Source: Ferruginibacter sp. (GTDB lineage: Bacteria; Bacteroidota; Bacteroidia; Chitinophagales; Chitinophagaceae). Taken from it: 64,000 nt of DNA. The stretch is taken from contig NZ_JAQBNR010000056.1 of NCBI RefSeq assembly GCF_028288465.1, positions 62,001 to 126,000 on the forward strand. The letters are read 5' to 3'. Both the position numbers and the translations under genes were made by a program. Of the stretch, positions 55,086-64,000 are shown one piece after another (positions within the stretch are counted from its first letter, which is position 1; each line of letters starts with the position of its first letter). Below the pieces are notes generated by a model, which saw only the letters and a list, made by a program, of their open reading frames with translations, searched no databases and was not told where the DNA came from.

Positions 55086-56612
55086 TCACCTTGTAACTGT
55101 TGCAATTACACGTTGATACCGGGTTAAGGCTGGTATTCCGTTATCAGTTACCTGAAATATTATGTGGATAGTGTTGCCTGCAGTGGCAACTGTCGGAACC
55201 GTAAAAGAAGCAGATTGCTTATTTGCATTTTGTATGCCCACTTTACCTATAAACGTGCCCGCCTCTTCATACTGCCACCATTGATAGATAAGGTTGTTCC
55301 CATCGGGGTCTTTTGCCATTCCACTTAATTGTACAACCTGTCCGGGCTTGACATTTAAATTGGCTACATGCTTTAGGTTTACTTTCGGCGCATGATTGGC
55401 GTCCTTGTAACTTTTTACACACCAGTCTGCACGGGCAGCAAAATCATTTTGTATTGCATCCCCCCATCTTGACTGCGGAAAATTCGCATCTTCTTTTTTA
55501 TTGAAAGGGTTAAAATCTGTAACATCTTTTCCATCCTGCCAGAGGCGTGAATTAGTTTTTGATGGCACAAATCTTCCGCCCCATCCACCATAGGAGGGAT
55601 TTTCAACACTCCTTAATCCTGTGTTGATTAAGTATAAATAAGCAGGCGAGTCACCCTCGGAAATAAAAGCGAATTGTTTCTTTCCATTCTTTCTTGCTTC
55701 CGCAGTGTCACCATAGTTGTCGTCAGGATCTGCCGCAAGTTTGTGTGCATCTCCCCAAAGAAAATAGTTACCTGCCAGCGACCCATGATTGAACTTAATA
55801 TTTTTCGCAAACCAGGGGCCATCAAGATAGGATTGCATGTCGGAAGGAACTGCTTTATCCCATGGATAAGCAAGACACCAAAATTGAGTTGTGTTATAAA
55901 CCACATGTATATCCGGCCAATTAACTGAAATGTATTTTTCATAGGTTCCATCCTGGTCAAGTATGATATAGATTGTTGCCTTATCGCATACTTTTTTATA
56001 CATGCTTTTCCATTGTGAGGTATGCTTATACGTATCCTCAATAGATTTTAATGCACGTGCCACGGTATTAGTACCACCCCATATTTGCAAATGCAGGGGA
56101 ACAGGGTTATCATCAAGCAATAATTTTTTTATAAAATCAGAACCTTCTGTATCGTGGCCCATTTCGCCTTCCAAATCAATGTTGCCTACTTTCACCAGGC
56201 TTTTTAAATAATGGGGTGCCGGATAGTTTTTATCATGTTTTAGAAGGTTCTCATACACGCTGGCATATTTATCAATGAAGTCCTGCATCCACTCTGTACC
56301 AAGCCAACGTAATGTTGTGCGGGGACCATATTCCTTACTCCAGGGCCTGTTAGAAGTAAAGATGGTGCCCTTGCCATCACCGGCATAATGAAACTGGGAA
56401 CTACTATATACCAGGCCAGCAATATTGAGTTCATTGGCGTATAACAGCAGCCTGATAAAGGAATCAAAGTCGTCTACTTCGCCATCGGATGTAATGACGG
56501 TACGAGGTTGTATTGTCTTTGCCTGGCAGCTTGCCTGCTCTGTCAAACCCATCAAAAAAACGATTAGCAACATGGTAATTGTTCTTGCTCTCATGTATGT
56601 TTTTAAATTCAT
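55086..56612 (-). CDS. Sde182/DUF1593-type nucleoside hydrolase-like protein A
   Basis: This is a 508-residue exported protein. A signal peptide (about residues 1-28, an alternate ATG is at 56594) is followed by a nucleoside hydrolase-like domain (PF07632) with VITSDGEVDDFDSFIRLLL, LQIWGGTNTVARAL and IYIILDQDGTY. The last 90 residues are an Ig-like beta-sandwich. The opening D-G-E-V-D-D corresponds to the D-x-D-x-x-x-D-D Ca2+ site of nucleoside hydrolases but is altered. Sde182 of Saccharophagus degradans is the type protein. These genes occur in glycan loci, and their substrate is unknown. It is next to GH78 and has a paralogue at 59113. Confidence 0.85.
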   Translation of the reverse strand: MNLKTYMRARTITMLLIVFLMGLTEQASCQAKTIQPRTVITSDGEVDDFDSFIRLLLYANELNIAGLVYSSSQFHYAGDGKGTIFTSNRPWSKEYGPRTTLRWLGTEWMQDFIDKYASVYENLLKHDKNYPAPHYLKSLVKVGNIDLEGEMGHDTEGSDFIKKLLLDDNPVPLHLQIWGGTNTVARALKSIEDTYKHTSQWKSMYKKVCDKATIYIILDQDGTYEKYISVNWPDIHVVYNTTQFWCLAYPWDKAVPSDMQSYLDGPWFAKNIKFNHGSLAGNYFLWGDAHKLAADPDDNYGDTAEARKNGKKQFAFISEGDSPAYLYLINTGLRSVENPSYGGWGGRFVPSKTNSRLWQDGKDVTDFNPFNKKEDANFPQSRWGDAIQNDFAARADWCVKSYKDANHAPKVNLKHVANLNVKPGQVVQLSGMAKDPDGNNLIYQWWQYEEAGTFIGKVGIQNANKQSASFTVPTVATAGNTIHIIFQVTDNGIPALTRYQRVIATVTR

Positions 56613-56639
56613 GTTTAACTATTTAATTTCAACCCGCTT

Positions 56640-59051
56640 TCACCTCACTACGATCGTATTCTTTCCCTCTTTTAAAACATAGTTTTTGTTCTTCCACACA
56701 AACCTTCCTGTTGTGTTAGATGGAAGTTCAATGGCTGCATTCAGCTGTCCATTTGCTACTGAATATTGAACCTTGATCTTTCCATTCGGGTGCGGCATCT
56801 CTCCTCCAATTTTCTTAATGGTCCCAAGATGTGGCTCAATCTTCACCCTGGCAAAACCCGGCGCATCGGTATCAATACCAAGAACGGTTCTGAAAAATTC
56901 AATGTTCGGACTGGCACCCCATGCATGGCAATCGGACCTTGTTCCATTCACGTCGGATGTTTCCGCCCAGGTGGTCAAGCCCATGGCTATGTTTTCCCGC
57001 CATTTGCCCAACCAGTTCATATAGTCATTTCCCAAACCTGCTTTCGTTAGTGCCTGGTGTAAATAGTATTTGAAATAAATGGAAGCAGGTGCTAATGAAG
57101 TGTCGGTCAACAATTGGGTAGCGATTGCTCCCGCTTGTTCCTTAGGTACCAGGCCGGTTAAAATCGCCAACGCATTGGCATGTTGCGAGAAAAGGTCTTT
57201 TTCTGTTCTGTCGGCGAAAAGCTTTTTTGTGTTGTCCCAGTACTTTTTCTGGATGGTGGTCTTTAGTTGAGCAGCTGCTGCTTTGTACCTTAAAGCGAAC
57301 TCTTTGGTTCCAATTTGTTGCTCCAAATCAGCCGCTACCTGGTAAGCCCATAGCAATTGTAAATCAAGTAAAGCAGCATAACCATCTTTTCCAACCGGCG
57401 CATTACCTCCCTCCCAGCCATTAACGTAAACCCAATCGGTAAACGTCCAGTACGGAACATCCTTTAGTGAGCCATCCGATTGCTGAAACCCTTTAAAGTA
57501 ATTCAGCACCTGCCTTGCCCCTGCCAGTTTAGCTTTCACAAAAGCAATGTCTTTCCCATACATCATGTAATCGTGTATCATCGCAATATACCAGAGCGAA
57601 AACGTAGTTATGTACTGGGGCAACACGGAAGGATGACGGCTGGCTGTTATCCCTTCAGGCAAACGCGAATGATCCATTAGGTTTAGCGCATTTCGCAGGA
57701 GCCTGTCATCGCCGCTATTGTACAACGACACCATTGCCTGGATCCGGGCATCACCAATGTATTGCAGTTGCTCGTAATAAGGACAATCCATGTAAGTTTC
57801 TACGGCACATGAACGTGCTGTACGCCAACCAATGTCCAGCATCTTTTTCATTTCGGGATTGTCCGTTTCCAGCTTTGCGTTTAAGTCGAAAGGATAGCCT
57901 GTAAACGTGCCATAGAAATCCTCCAGAATCAAGGGAGTTTCTTTGGTTGTAATTCGCAACTGAATATACCGATAGGTGCGCCAGTTCAGTGTCGTAAATT
58001 GCTGGTTGGCTGTTCCATCCGCAAGAATGCTGTCAACCCTGCCAATCATCGTTTTTCCATCTATTTCATTCCTGTTTCCTTTCTCGGGGTATTTTGTAAA
58101 CAATGCTTCCTGGTAGGTTATAGAAATAGCAGCGTTTTTACCCCCGCTGAAGAGAAGTGTAGGGTAAGCGTTCGTCAAAAAAGTTTGGTCGAGCAAAAGC
58201 GTTGCCACTGTATGGGGTGGAACGGTAATGGGTGTTTTAGCTGCTGGGAAAGAAGCCGGAACGGTAATGCCTTCTGCATGGCGTACCTGCACCAATCGCT
58301 GTGGAGTTAATTCCATCTGCGGCAAAGAAGACGGAACCAGCAGCCAGTTACTTATCATACCATATTGGCCCTTTACGTTTTTAGGGAAGCCAGGAGAGAG
58401 CGGCAACGAAGCCTTCCAGTTTTCATCCGGAAAGGAAAGTGTCTCCCATCCCTTTTGCTGCGCCGCCATGTTTATTTTTTCCCCGGGGCCGGCCACATAA
58501 TAGGTTTCCATGCGAACAGGAATAGGGCTATAACTGCTATCCCGGATGCATTTCCATGTCTCGTTCGTATTAAGTATTTGAGCATCGCTGGTAGCACCTT
58601 GCAAAATAAATGCGGTATGTAAGGAAAGATGTCCTTCTGTTCGCAGTTCTGCTTCGTTCCAAACCTGTGCAGAGATGATGTTACGTCCTGCGGTAAGAAA
58701 TGGCGCCAGATCAACTGTTTCATAGTTCCAATGGGCTATATCACCCCGTGCCGGTCCTAGTGATACCAATTTTTCATTGACAAATAATTTATATCGGTTG
58801 TCTGCCGAAACAAATACTGGAAAGCTTGCAGGAATTGAAGTGAGTTCGAGGCGTTTTCGGAAGTAATAAATCCCATAGCCAGTGGGATTGGCTCCCGGAA
58901 CCGAAATCCACATTGCTTTCCAGGGTTCGTACAAATACGCTGCGTCAACTACCTGAGCCTTTAGCTTTAGCGTAAGCGGTAACAAGAAACCAATTATGAA
59001 GATTGGTAATTTAAGGCTATAGGTTAGACGAATGGTTGAAAGTAATTTCAC
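56640..59051 (-). CDS. GH78-like alpha-L-rhamnosidase
   Basis: This is an 803-residue exported glycosidase. A hydrophobic signal segment (about 13-32) is followed by beta-sandwich domains, then the (alpha/alpha)6 barrel with YMDCPYYEQLQYIGDARIQ, WTFTDWVYVNGW, and TWAETSDVNGTRSDCHAWGASP, and a final beta domain. D-C-P-Y-Y-E-Q and R-S-D-C-H-A-W are hallmarks of the alpha-L-rhamnosidase GH78 clan. It should release terminal L-rhamnose from glycans or glycosides by inversion in the periplasm or at the surface. It lies between the two DUF1593-type genes (27 and 61 bases away), so the three are probably co-transcribed. Rhamnose links it to the sugar-acid genes at 40.6-44 kb. Confidence 0.88.
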   Translation of the reverse strand: MKLLSTIRLTYSLKLPIFIIGFLLPLTLKLKAQVVDAAYLYEPWKAMWISVPGANPTGYGIYYFRKRLELTSIPASFPVFVSADNRYKLFVNEKLVSLGPARGDIAHWNYETVDLAPFLTAGRNIISAQVWNEAELRTEGHLSLHTAFILQGATSDAQILNTNETWKCIRDSSYSPIPVRMETYYVAGPGEKINMAAQQKGWETLSFPDENWKASLPLSPGFPKNVKGQYGMISNWLLVPSSLPQMELTPQRLVQVRHAEGITVPASFPAAKTPITVPPHTVATLLLDQTFLTNAYPTLLFSGGKNAAISITYQEALFTKYPEKGNRNEIDGKTMIGRVDSILADGTANQQFTTLNWRTYRYIQLRITTKETPLILEDFYGTFTGYPFDLNAKLETDNPEMKKMLDIGWRTARSCAVETYMDCPYYEQLQYIGDARIQAMVSLYNSGDDRLLRNALNLMDHSRLPEGITASRHPSVLPQYITTFSLWYIAMIHDYMMYGKDIAFVKAKLAGARQVLNYFKGFQQSDGSLKDVPYWTFTDWVYVNGWEGGNAPVGKDGYAALLDLQLLWAYQVAADLEQQIGTKEFALRYKAAAAQLKTTIQKKYWDNTKKLFADRTEKDLFSQHANALAILTGLVPKEQAGAIATQLLTDTSLAPASIYFKYYLHQALTKAGLGNDYMNWLGKWRENIAMGLTTWAETSDVNGTRSDCHAWGASPNIEFFRTVLGIDTDAPGFARVKIEPHLGTIKKIGGEMPHPNGKIKVQYSVANGQLNAAIELPSNTTGRFVWKNKNYVLKEGKNTIVVR

Positions 59052-59112
59052 CTTTAATGTTTTTGTTGCTATCGGAATGATATATTTGTTTTCTACTGCA
59101 AGTACTGCTTGC

Positions 59113-60882
59113 TTATTTTGTTTTCACTCGTTCTCCTTCTACATCATACATACCATTCATGAGCCCAGTGACCTGATCATTGTCTTTCTTTTTCAGGTTT
59201 AATTTTATCTGATATCCACGCATTTCATAATAAAGGATTATCTCGTTTTCTTTTAGTTCAGCATCTGTTACTTTGGAAATTTCTTTGCCCGAGGGGTCCT
59301 GTATTATGCCTGTAATCCTGCCGCTCTTCTTCTCCAGCGCAAAAATCATTTTAGTATCACCTTGTCCAAGTCCTTTGAATTGCACACTCCATTTGCCAAC
59401 GAAGTAATCAGCTGTAGCTGTGTGTACTTCTTCTCGTTGAGATGGAACGATAGTGACAATTACTCGTTTATACCGGATCAGGCTGGGTGTGCCCTTATCT
59501 GTTACTTTCAGAATAAAGTGAGCGGTTTGAGGGCTGTCTACCTGTGGAGCTCTTACCTCTGGTATTACGGACATATTTTGAGCAGGCAGGATAGCTATCT
59601 TTTCGTTGAGTGTACCAGCTTCCTGGTATTGAGACCAAAGAAAACTTAAAGCATCTCCATCAGGGTCATTGGAAGAACTGCCATCAAGTGAAAAGATTTC
59701 ACCGGATTTAACGGTGAGCTTTTCAGGCATTGCCAGTTTAGCAACCGGCGGATGATTGGAACTCTTATAATCTTTCGTACACCACATCATTCTTGCTGCA
59801 AAATCATTTTGAAAATCTTCCCGCCATCTCCAAATCGTTACATGGTTGTCTTTGTATGTACCCGTATCTTTTACCATAGCCCTTCCCCATTTGCCTTTCA
59901 TCCACGGCGTATATTCGTCGTCGGCATTTGTCCAAAACGGTCTCGTTTCTTCTTCCAGCGGCACTATCCATTTTTTCTTAGGATCAAAGGGCGGCTTGTA
60001 AAATTCATAACGACCTCCCCAACCACCCCAGTTCGGATGTTCCGGCTCGTTCATTCCATTGGGGATAAGCGATAACCAGGATGGCGTGTCACCCTCCATT
60101 CCGAATGACACATCGGGATAAATTGTGCCTAATGGTCCATGTCCCTCCTGAATATTATGCGAAAGCCAATCATTGCTGATTACTTCGTTATTGGCTCCTG
60201 GAAATACATGGAGGATGGCAGACCAGGTAGCTGCATCATAACTTCCCGGACTGGCGATGTAAAATAAATCGGGGAAATTCTTGCGTATCCATGGCCCAGA
60301 ATTGTCCTGGTCAGAAATCGTGTAAACTCTTAGTTTGTTTATCAGTCTTTTTGCTTCCCCTTCACTTTTCGTTTCCCTGATTTTCCAGAGTGTCTGCGCC
60401 AGAACGTTCGGTCCTCCCCAAACGGTCACCCATAGAGGACGATTGTCAGCTTTTTCCAGCATCCTGATAATCCATTCCGAACCTTCGGAGTCTTTTCCTT
60501 TTCCTACGCCTTCCATGCCATAAAGCGGAAGACCTTTCTTTACGAGGCCTGCCAGTTTTTGTGCTGGCGGAAATCCCGGCTCGTGCTTTAAGAGGTTAGG
60601 CTGTACTTTCCCATAGGCGTGAATTACCTTTTCAATAAGTTCTGGACTAACCTTCTTTGATTGATGAATAGAGGTGGAAGCGATGAGCCCTTCGATATCG
60701 ATTTCGTTTGTATATAGCATTAGCCGAACCATCGACATGAAATCATCTGGCTCGTTGCCGATGTCCGTAATAACAATCAAACGATGCTTCGCAACTGGTT
60801 GTGCCATTGCAGGTATCCTCCACAAAAGCATCATGATACATACGGTCAACATCCGTCCCGCCTGCTTGAATTTTGTTTTCAA
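59113..60882 (-). CDS. Sde182/DUF1593-type nucleoside hydrolase-like protein B
   Basis: This is a 589-residue paralogue of the gene at 55086. A signal peptide ends around residue 27. VITDIGNEPDDFMSMVRLML keeps the D-x-G-N-E-x-D-D form of the Ca2+ site better than protein A. VTVWGGPNVLAQTLW and VYTISDQDNSGPW follow, then an Ig-like domain (LDGSSSNDPDGDALSF). It has an extra C-terminal domain of about 85 residues (WSVQFKGLGQGDTKMIFALEK), a lipocalin-like beta barrel by look, that protein A lacks. Exported. The two copies share the W-G-G-R and D-F-A-A-R blocks and probably arose by duplication around GH78. Confidence 0.85.
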   Translation of the reverse strand: MKTKFKQAGRMLTVCIMMLLWRIPAMAQPVAKHRLIVITDIGNEPDDFMSMVRLMLYTNEIDIEGLIASTSIHQSKKVSPELIEKVIHAYGKVQPNLLKHEPGFPPAQKLAGLVKKGLPLYGMEGVGKGKDSEGSEWIIRMLEKADNRPLWVTVWGGPNVLAQTLWKIRETKSEGEAKRLINKLRVYTISDQDNSGPWIRKNFPDLFYIASPGSYDAATWSAILHVFPGANNEVISNDWLSHNIQEGHGPLGTIYPDVSFGMEGDTPSWLSLIPNGMNEPEHPNWGGWGGRYEFYKPPFDPKKKWIVPLEEETRPFWTNADDEYTPWMKGKWGRAMVKDTGTYKDNHVTIWRWREDFQNDFAARMMWCTKDYKSSNHPPVAKLAMPEKLTVKSGEIFSLDGSSSNDPDGDALSFLWSQYQEAGTLNEKIAILPAQNMSVIPEVRAPQVDSPQTAHFILKVTDKGTPSLIRYKRVIVTIVPSQREEVHTATADYFVGKWSVQFKGLGQGDTKMIFALEKKSGRITGIIQDPSGKEISKVTDAELKENEIILYYEMRGYQIKLNLKKKDNDQVTGLMNGMYDVEGERVKTK

Positions 60883-60999
60883 TGTTTTAGATTTTCGTTT
60901 TTTATGATTGTCTCCACTGGTTAAGAAATGACCTTCCCTTGCTTTTCTCCTGGGCCGCCCACTACCACCATTTAAGGTCGCCCGGACAGTACCCTGCCG

Positions 61000-63135
61000 T
61001 TATCGAACGATGATAGTTACCCGTTCGAGGTTCTCCAGCGTTAAACCTGGCGCATCGGTTTTGCTGTCCCGCTGGCCAGAAGTGCGAAGCGTGATTATAT
61101 ATTCGCCTGGAGCGGGGAAACTGACTGTGCGTTTGACGTTAACCAAAGTCTGCGGCTTTACCAGGGTCGTTGCAGGTTCAAACTTAAAATCGCTTCCTCC
61201 CAAATACCAGTCATACTTTTTGATGTAGCCGGCACCGGGTGGCATTTCGATCCTGCCAACCAAATTAACCGGTTGGTTAATTCCGACCTCAACACGGTCG
61301 CCGCCGTTAACGGTCAGCCGCAACACAGGTTGGTGGCCACCTCTTTTCGCCGCTTTGGCTGGAAGTACAATTTGATTCATCGCATCGGTGCGGTATCGTG
61401 TGGATGAAAGTGGTGCGACGCCATGTTCAACCCATTCAATAAGATCGAGCAGTACTTGATGCAAGATGCCCCCGACGCTGACGAGGTTCGCTCTATAATT
61501 GAAGGGAGGAAGGGTAAACGGATATGCGCCATGGTTGGCATTCTGCTGGTAATAGATTCTAAACATATTGTCGGTCTGGGATACCCCCATCGCTTGCCTG
61601 ACCTGGGAGGCATAAAATCCGCCAACATAAGGAAATGACGAAGGATCGGAAAGATTCTCAATAACGATCGTTTTAACCGTGAGATGGCCGGTTTCCCTGC
61701 GACCGCCGGACGCCCTGATATTCCCCAAATACGCGGTTTGAATAGTGCGCTGAACATATTTCGGTGTGCCGTCGGCATTCCTGTACTGGTTGTAGGCTGG
61801 GCTACCATTGTCGAGGATCGAATGACGCGGATAAAAAGCCACAGCCAGTAAGTAGCGATTATTGATCCTGATCTTTACGCCCGGCGCAAGCGCCCCCAGC
61901 AAAAGGCTGTCGTTGGCACCAGTGAGCGTAAGCATGTTGCCTTCCAGCTTACCGTTTAGTGCGTAGCCGTTACCGCTAGTGATGCGGGTCTTAGTATCGG
62001 AAGAATAGACGTAAAACTGCAACCCGGAAGTGCCGATTGACCCCAGGGCCGGCATCGTGGCGGCCTCGAAGGTAACGCCGGTTGGCGTGTGCTTTGCGTC
62101 CCACATAATGGCGGTGATCGTGGCATAACCGTCCACTTTTGCAGCGGTAAGGTAGGCTGGAGGATTGGTGCCTTCATACCCGGGCTTCGACCAGAAATCA
62201 TCCTCGTAGGTGGAATCGAAGCTACGCGGCCCGCCCTGGTTGGCGCTTCCTACGTCGAACTTCATATCCTCAAGTGCTACACGAGCGAATCCGCCGTTCA
62301 GCAATTCGTCGAGAACGTCGCGTTGCTCCGTCGTAAGAGTGGCGTAAATGTCTCGTCCACTGCCGGGCTTAACCGCCTTCGCAATAGCCTGGCGTTTCTC
62401 CTCGGGGATAGCCAGCGCATAGAGGCCGTCCCACATAAACGAGTGGCTGTTGAGGCCATCTACTGCAATTACTGCAGGAACAATACCGTCCCAAACTCCC
62501 GTGGTGCCTTCGTTAGCACCCATCGCCTGTACCGACCCACCACTCTGTCCAAATATGTATCCATAGATACGGCTTTTGTTGTTGTAAAACTTATTTGCAT
62601 ACACCTTAGCAAGCTTGGCAGCCGCGGCAATGACCCGGTATCCAACGTTCGGATTTCCTGGCACCACACTCACGGTATAACCACCGTTGGTAAACGCGAA
62701 TTCGTTGTTTAAAGTGTTTAAAACTTCAAAAGCCAACGGATAGGTTTGCTGAAAAAAACGGTTCCGCCAGACCCTCTTCTCGGGAAACCGCCAAAAAAAG
62801 CTGTGTTTAGCCGTTGTGGGGCTTTGAAGAATACCCGCAGGTAATTGAGCTTGCGTACGCAGCGCCGGGAAATGACCCCAGACTTCAGTGTAAAAGATGG
62901 TGGATCCATCGGTAAGCTTTAGTGACTTCTCGTTTGTACTGTCGATCACCATTGTTTTGTCGTTATAGTCGGGATCAACGCACGAGGCATCGACTACCAT
63001 AGGCGGCTCTATCCCGCCAAACTGCGGTCGACCTACGAAGTTGCATGGCTGCGCTGATGCGATCGGGCCAATCAGCACCCCTCCAGCTACCGACAGAAAA
63101 ATAAATAGCAATTTTTTTACTTGTTCCCGACTCAT
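61000..63135 (-). CDS. Secreted alpha/beta hydrolase, GC-rich, likely acquired
   Basis: This is a 711-residue protein. I chose the ATG at 63135, which gives a standard signal peptide (about 1-28, KKLLFIFLSVAGGVLIGPIASAQ region); an ATG at 63192 adds 19 residues. IYGYIFGQSGGSVQAMGAN carries the G-x-S-x-G nucleophile elbow of alpha/beta hydrolases. Substrate is unknown; tannase or feruloyl-esterase-like roles are possible. The last 80 residues look like an Ig-like domain (GYIKKYDWYLGG, GEYIITLRTSG). Sampled 60-base lines have 50-62% G+C, against roughly 38% just outside, and its codons are richer in CG, so it was probably gained by transfer. Gene is intact. Confidence 0.75.
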   Translation of the reverse strand: MSREQVKKLLFIFLSVAGGVLIGPIASAQPCNFVGRPQFGGIEPPMVVDASCVDPDYNDKTMVIDSTNEKSLKLTDGSTIFYTEVWGHFPALRTQAQLPAGILQSPTTAKHSFFWRFPEKRVWRNRFFQQTYPLAFEVLNTLNNEFAFTNGGYTVSVVPGNPNVGYRVIAAAAKLAKVYANKFYNNKSRIYGYIFGQSGGSVQAMGANEGTTGVWDGIVPAVIAVDGLNSHSFMWDGLYALAIPEEKRQAIAKAVKPGSGRDIYATLTTEQRDVLDELLNGGFARVALEDMKFDVGSANQGGPRSFDSTYEDDFWSKPGYEGTNPPAYLTAAKVDGYATITAIMWDAKHTPTGVTFEAATMPALGSIGTSGLQFYVYSSDTKTRITSGNGYALNGKLEGNMLTLTGANDSLLLGALAPGVKIRINNRYLLAVAFYPRHSILDNGSPAYNQYRNADGTPKYVQRTIQTAYLGNIRASGGRRETGHLTVKTIVIENLSDPSSFPYVGGFYASQVRQAMGVSQTDNMFRIYYQQNANHGAYPFTLPPFNYRANLVSVGGILHQVLLDLIEWVEHGVAPLSSTRYRTDAMNQIVLPAKAAKRGGHQPVLRLTVNGGDRVEVGINQPVNLVGRIEMPPGAGYIKKYDWYLGGSDFKFEPATTLVKPQTLVNVKRTVSFPAPGEYIITLRTSGQRDSKTDAPGLTLENLERVTIIVR

Positions 63136-63317
63136 GGAGGAATGAATAACTCCTAAAAAATGTACCCCGTTAAGCATTTTTGAAATTGACATATTTAAAT
63201 ATTTATTCTTGTAAACTCTCTATTAATACCTCTCCTGTTATTTTGTTTTCACCTGGTCACATTAAGCATGTAACACTACCTCCACGCCCCAGTAATAGGG
63301 TGACCAGCTTTCAATTT

Positions 63318-64000
63318 TTAATCTTTAGGATTCATTTTTTGTTTCGCATTAAAAACTTCAATGGCTGTATTAACTGCCTGCTGCATGGCAGTAGCATTGC
63401 CCCACCCCGTATAATATGCTAAGTGAAGCACTGCTTCGTGCAGTTGTTCTTCGGTCAATTCTTTGTTTGCCAGGGCTCCACTTATTTGTACCTGGAGCAG
63501 ATCAGCCCGGCTAAGTGAAGCGGTTGCTCCAATCGTCAGCAATCGTCTGTCACGGATGGAAAGACCGGGACGGCTCCAAATGTTTGCGAACAGGTGATTG
63601 ACTGTTTCATTAATAAAAGGGAGATTAGTAGATGAAGAAGTACTGAAACCCTGGCCATAGACACGAGCCATCATTTCTTTGCCACGTTCCTGTGTATCTC
63701 CAGGAAGTGAATTCGGTTCTTTTTCTATTCCCAATGTTTGGTCGGCATGCGTTAGGGCTACGTCAACAAGGGGAACATCAATCCCTAAAGTTCCGGCCAA
63801 ATCCTGCGCTGCTTCTAAATCTTTCATCATTAGCGGTTCAATCACCTGGACGACTTTTTTGGGTAAGTTGCCGTTTGCATCACGTTTGCGAAACAGTTGC
63901 AGGAGTGTTGTTCCTCCGGGGTCGGCCGTTTCAATTACTTCCAGGAGTTTTTCTGGTTTGACACCCGCTGCTTCAGCCAACATTCCTGCTTCTGCCATTG
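63318..64000 (-). CDS. Dehydrogenase C-terminal part fused to CMD domain, cut by window end
   Basis: The frame is open to base 64000 on the minus strand, so the N-terminus is missing. The visible first 90 residues (MLAEAAGVKPEKLLEVI, KDLEAAQDLAGTLGIDVPL, HADQTLG) match the helical C-terminal domain of beta-hydroxyacid dehydrogenases such as 3-hydroxyisobutyrate dehydrogenase. The rest (RVYGQGF linker, VNHLFANIWSRPGLSIRDRRLLTIGATASL, QVQISGALANKELTEEQLHEAV, YTGWGNA) is a carboxymuconolactone decarboxylase domain. The typical C-x-x-C of peroxidase-type CMD proteins is absent, as in decarboxylase-type members. The union suggests a hydroxy-acid oxidised and then decarboxylated or isomerised. It is adjacent to the foreign hydrolase. 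Confidence 0.8.
   Translation of the reverse strand, partial: MAEAGMLAEAAGVKPEKLLEVIETADPGGTTLLQLFRKRDANGNLPKKVVQVIEPLMMKDLEAAQDLAGTLGIDVPLVDVALTHADQTLGIEKEPNSLPGDTQERGKEMMARVYGQGFSTSSSTNLPFINETVNHLFANIWSRPGLSIRDRRLLTIGATASLSRADLLQVQISGALANKELTEEQLHEAVLHLAYYTGWGNATAMQQAVNTAIEVFNAKQKMNPKD

Overview
The window reads as chromosomal DNA of a Bacteroidota bacterium, most likely family Chitinophagaceae. Supporting signs are a SusC/SusD pair, a giant secreted protein with a C-terminal type IX secretion (Por) sorting domain, AT-rich spacers, almost no Shine-Dalgarno sequences, and a set of small stress proteins typical of that family. No rRNA gene, CRISPR array, transposase or phage gene was seen. 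The only RNA gene trace is the 3' half of a tRNA-Val, without its 5' half, at 1.4 kb.

Layout. 0-0.7 kb: C-terminal part of a PIG-L deacetylase running in from the left edge. 0.7-2.9 kb: gene-poor stretch with terminator-like hairpins, the tRNA fragment and a DUF3606 protein. 2.9-18.4 kb: an accessory region of intracellular-looking sugar enzymes. A minus-strand operon (glycosyltransferase, a glycosidase-reductase fusion, UDP-galactopyranose mutase) is followed by separate GH5-like and GH1-like genes. None of the hydrolases has a signal peptide. Set among them are a FAD/Rieske oxidoreductase, a ferritin-like DUF892 protein and a disordered KGG-repeat protein. 19.6-28.3 kb: small stress or housekeeping genes (pyrophosphatase, CinA-like amidase, DUF421, a DUF6496 gene that needs a -1 frameshift, cupin, CsbD-like, DUF763) and a PAS histidine kinase/response regulator pair coupled to a 33-residue membrane peptide. 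28.6-39.2 kb: one 3.5-thousand-residue repetitive T9SS surface protein. 39.2-40.5 kb: decayed DNA with gene fragments.

40.6-64 kb: a carbohydrate-utilisation region, all on the minus strand except an AraC-type regulator. It holds two SDRs, a fumarylacetoacetase-fold hydrolase and an SMP-30 lactonase, which together fit a non-phosphorylating L-rhamnose or L-fucose pathway lacking only the acid dehydratase. Then come SusD/SusC, a GH3 glycosidase, a GH43-like lipoprotein, a Dabb protein, two Sde182/DUF1593-type proteins, a GH78 alpha-L-rhamnosidase, a GC-rich foreign-looking alpha/beta hydrolase, and a dehydrogenase-decarboxylase fusion cut by the right edge. Taken together, SusCD imports rhamnose-bearing glycan fragments, GH78/GH43/GH3 trim them outside the cytoplasm, and the oxidative pathway degrades the freed deoxysugar.

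The points most worth following up are the GH1-reductase fusion whose reductase half lacks the catalytic tyrosine, the A-AAA-AAG slippery heptamer in the DUF6496 gene, the tRNA half-gene as a possible island edge, the tiny membrane protein coupled to the two-component system, and the dehydrogenase-CMD fusion.
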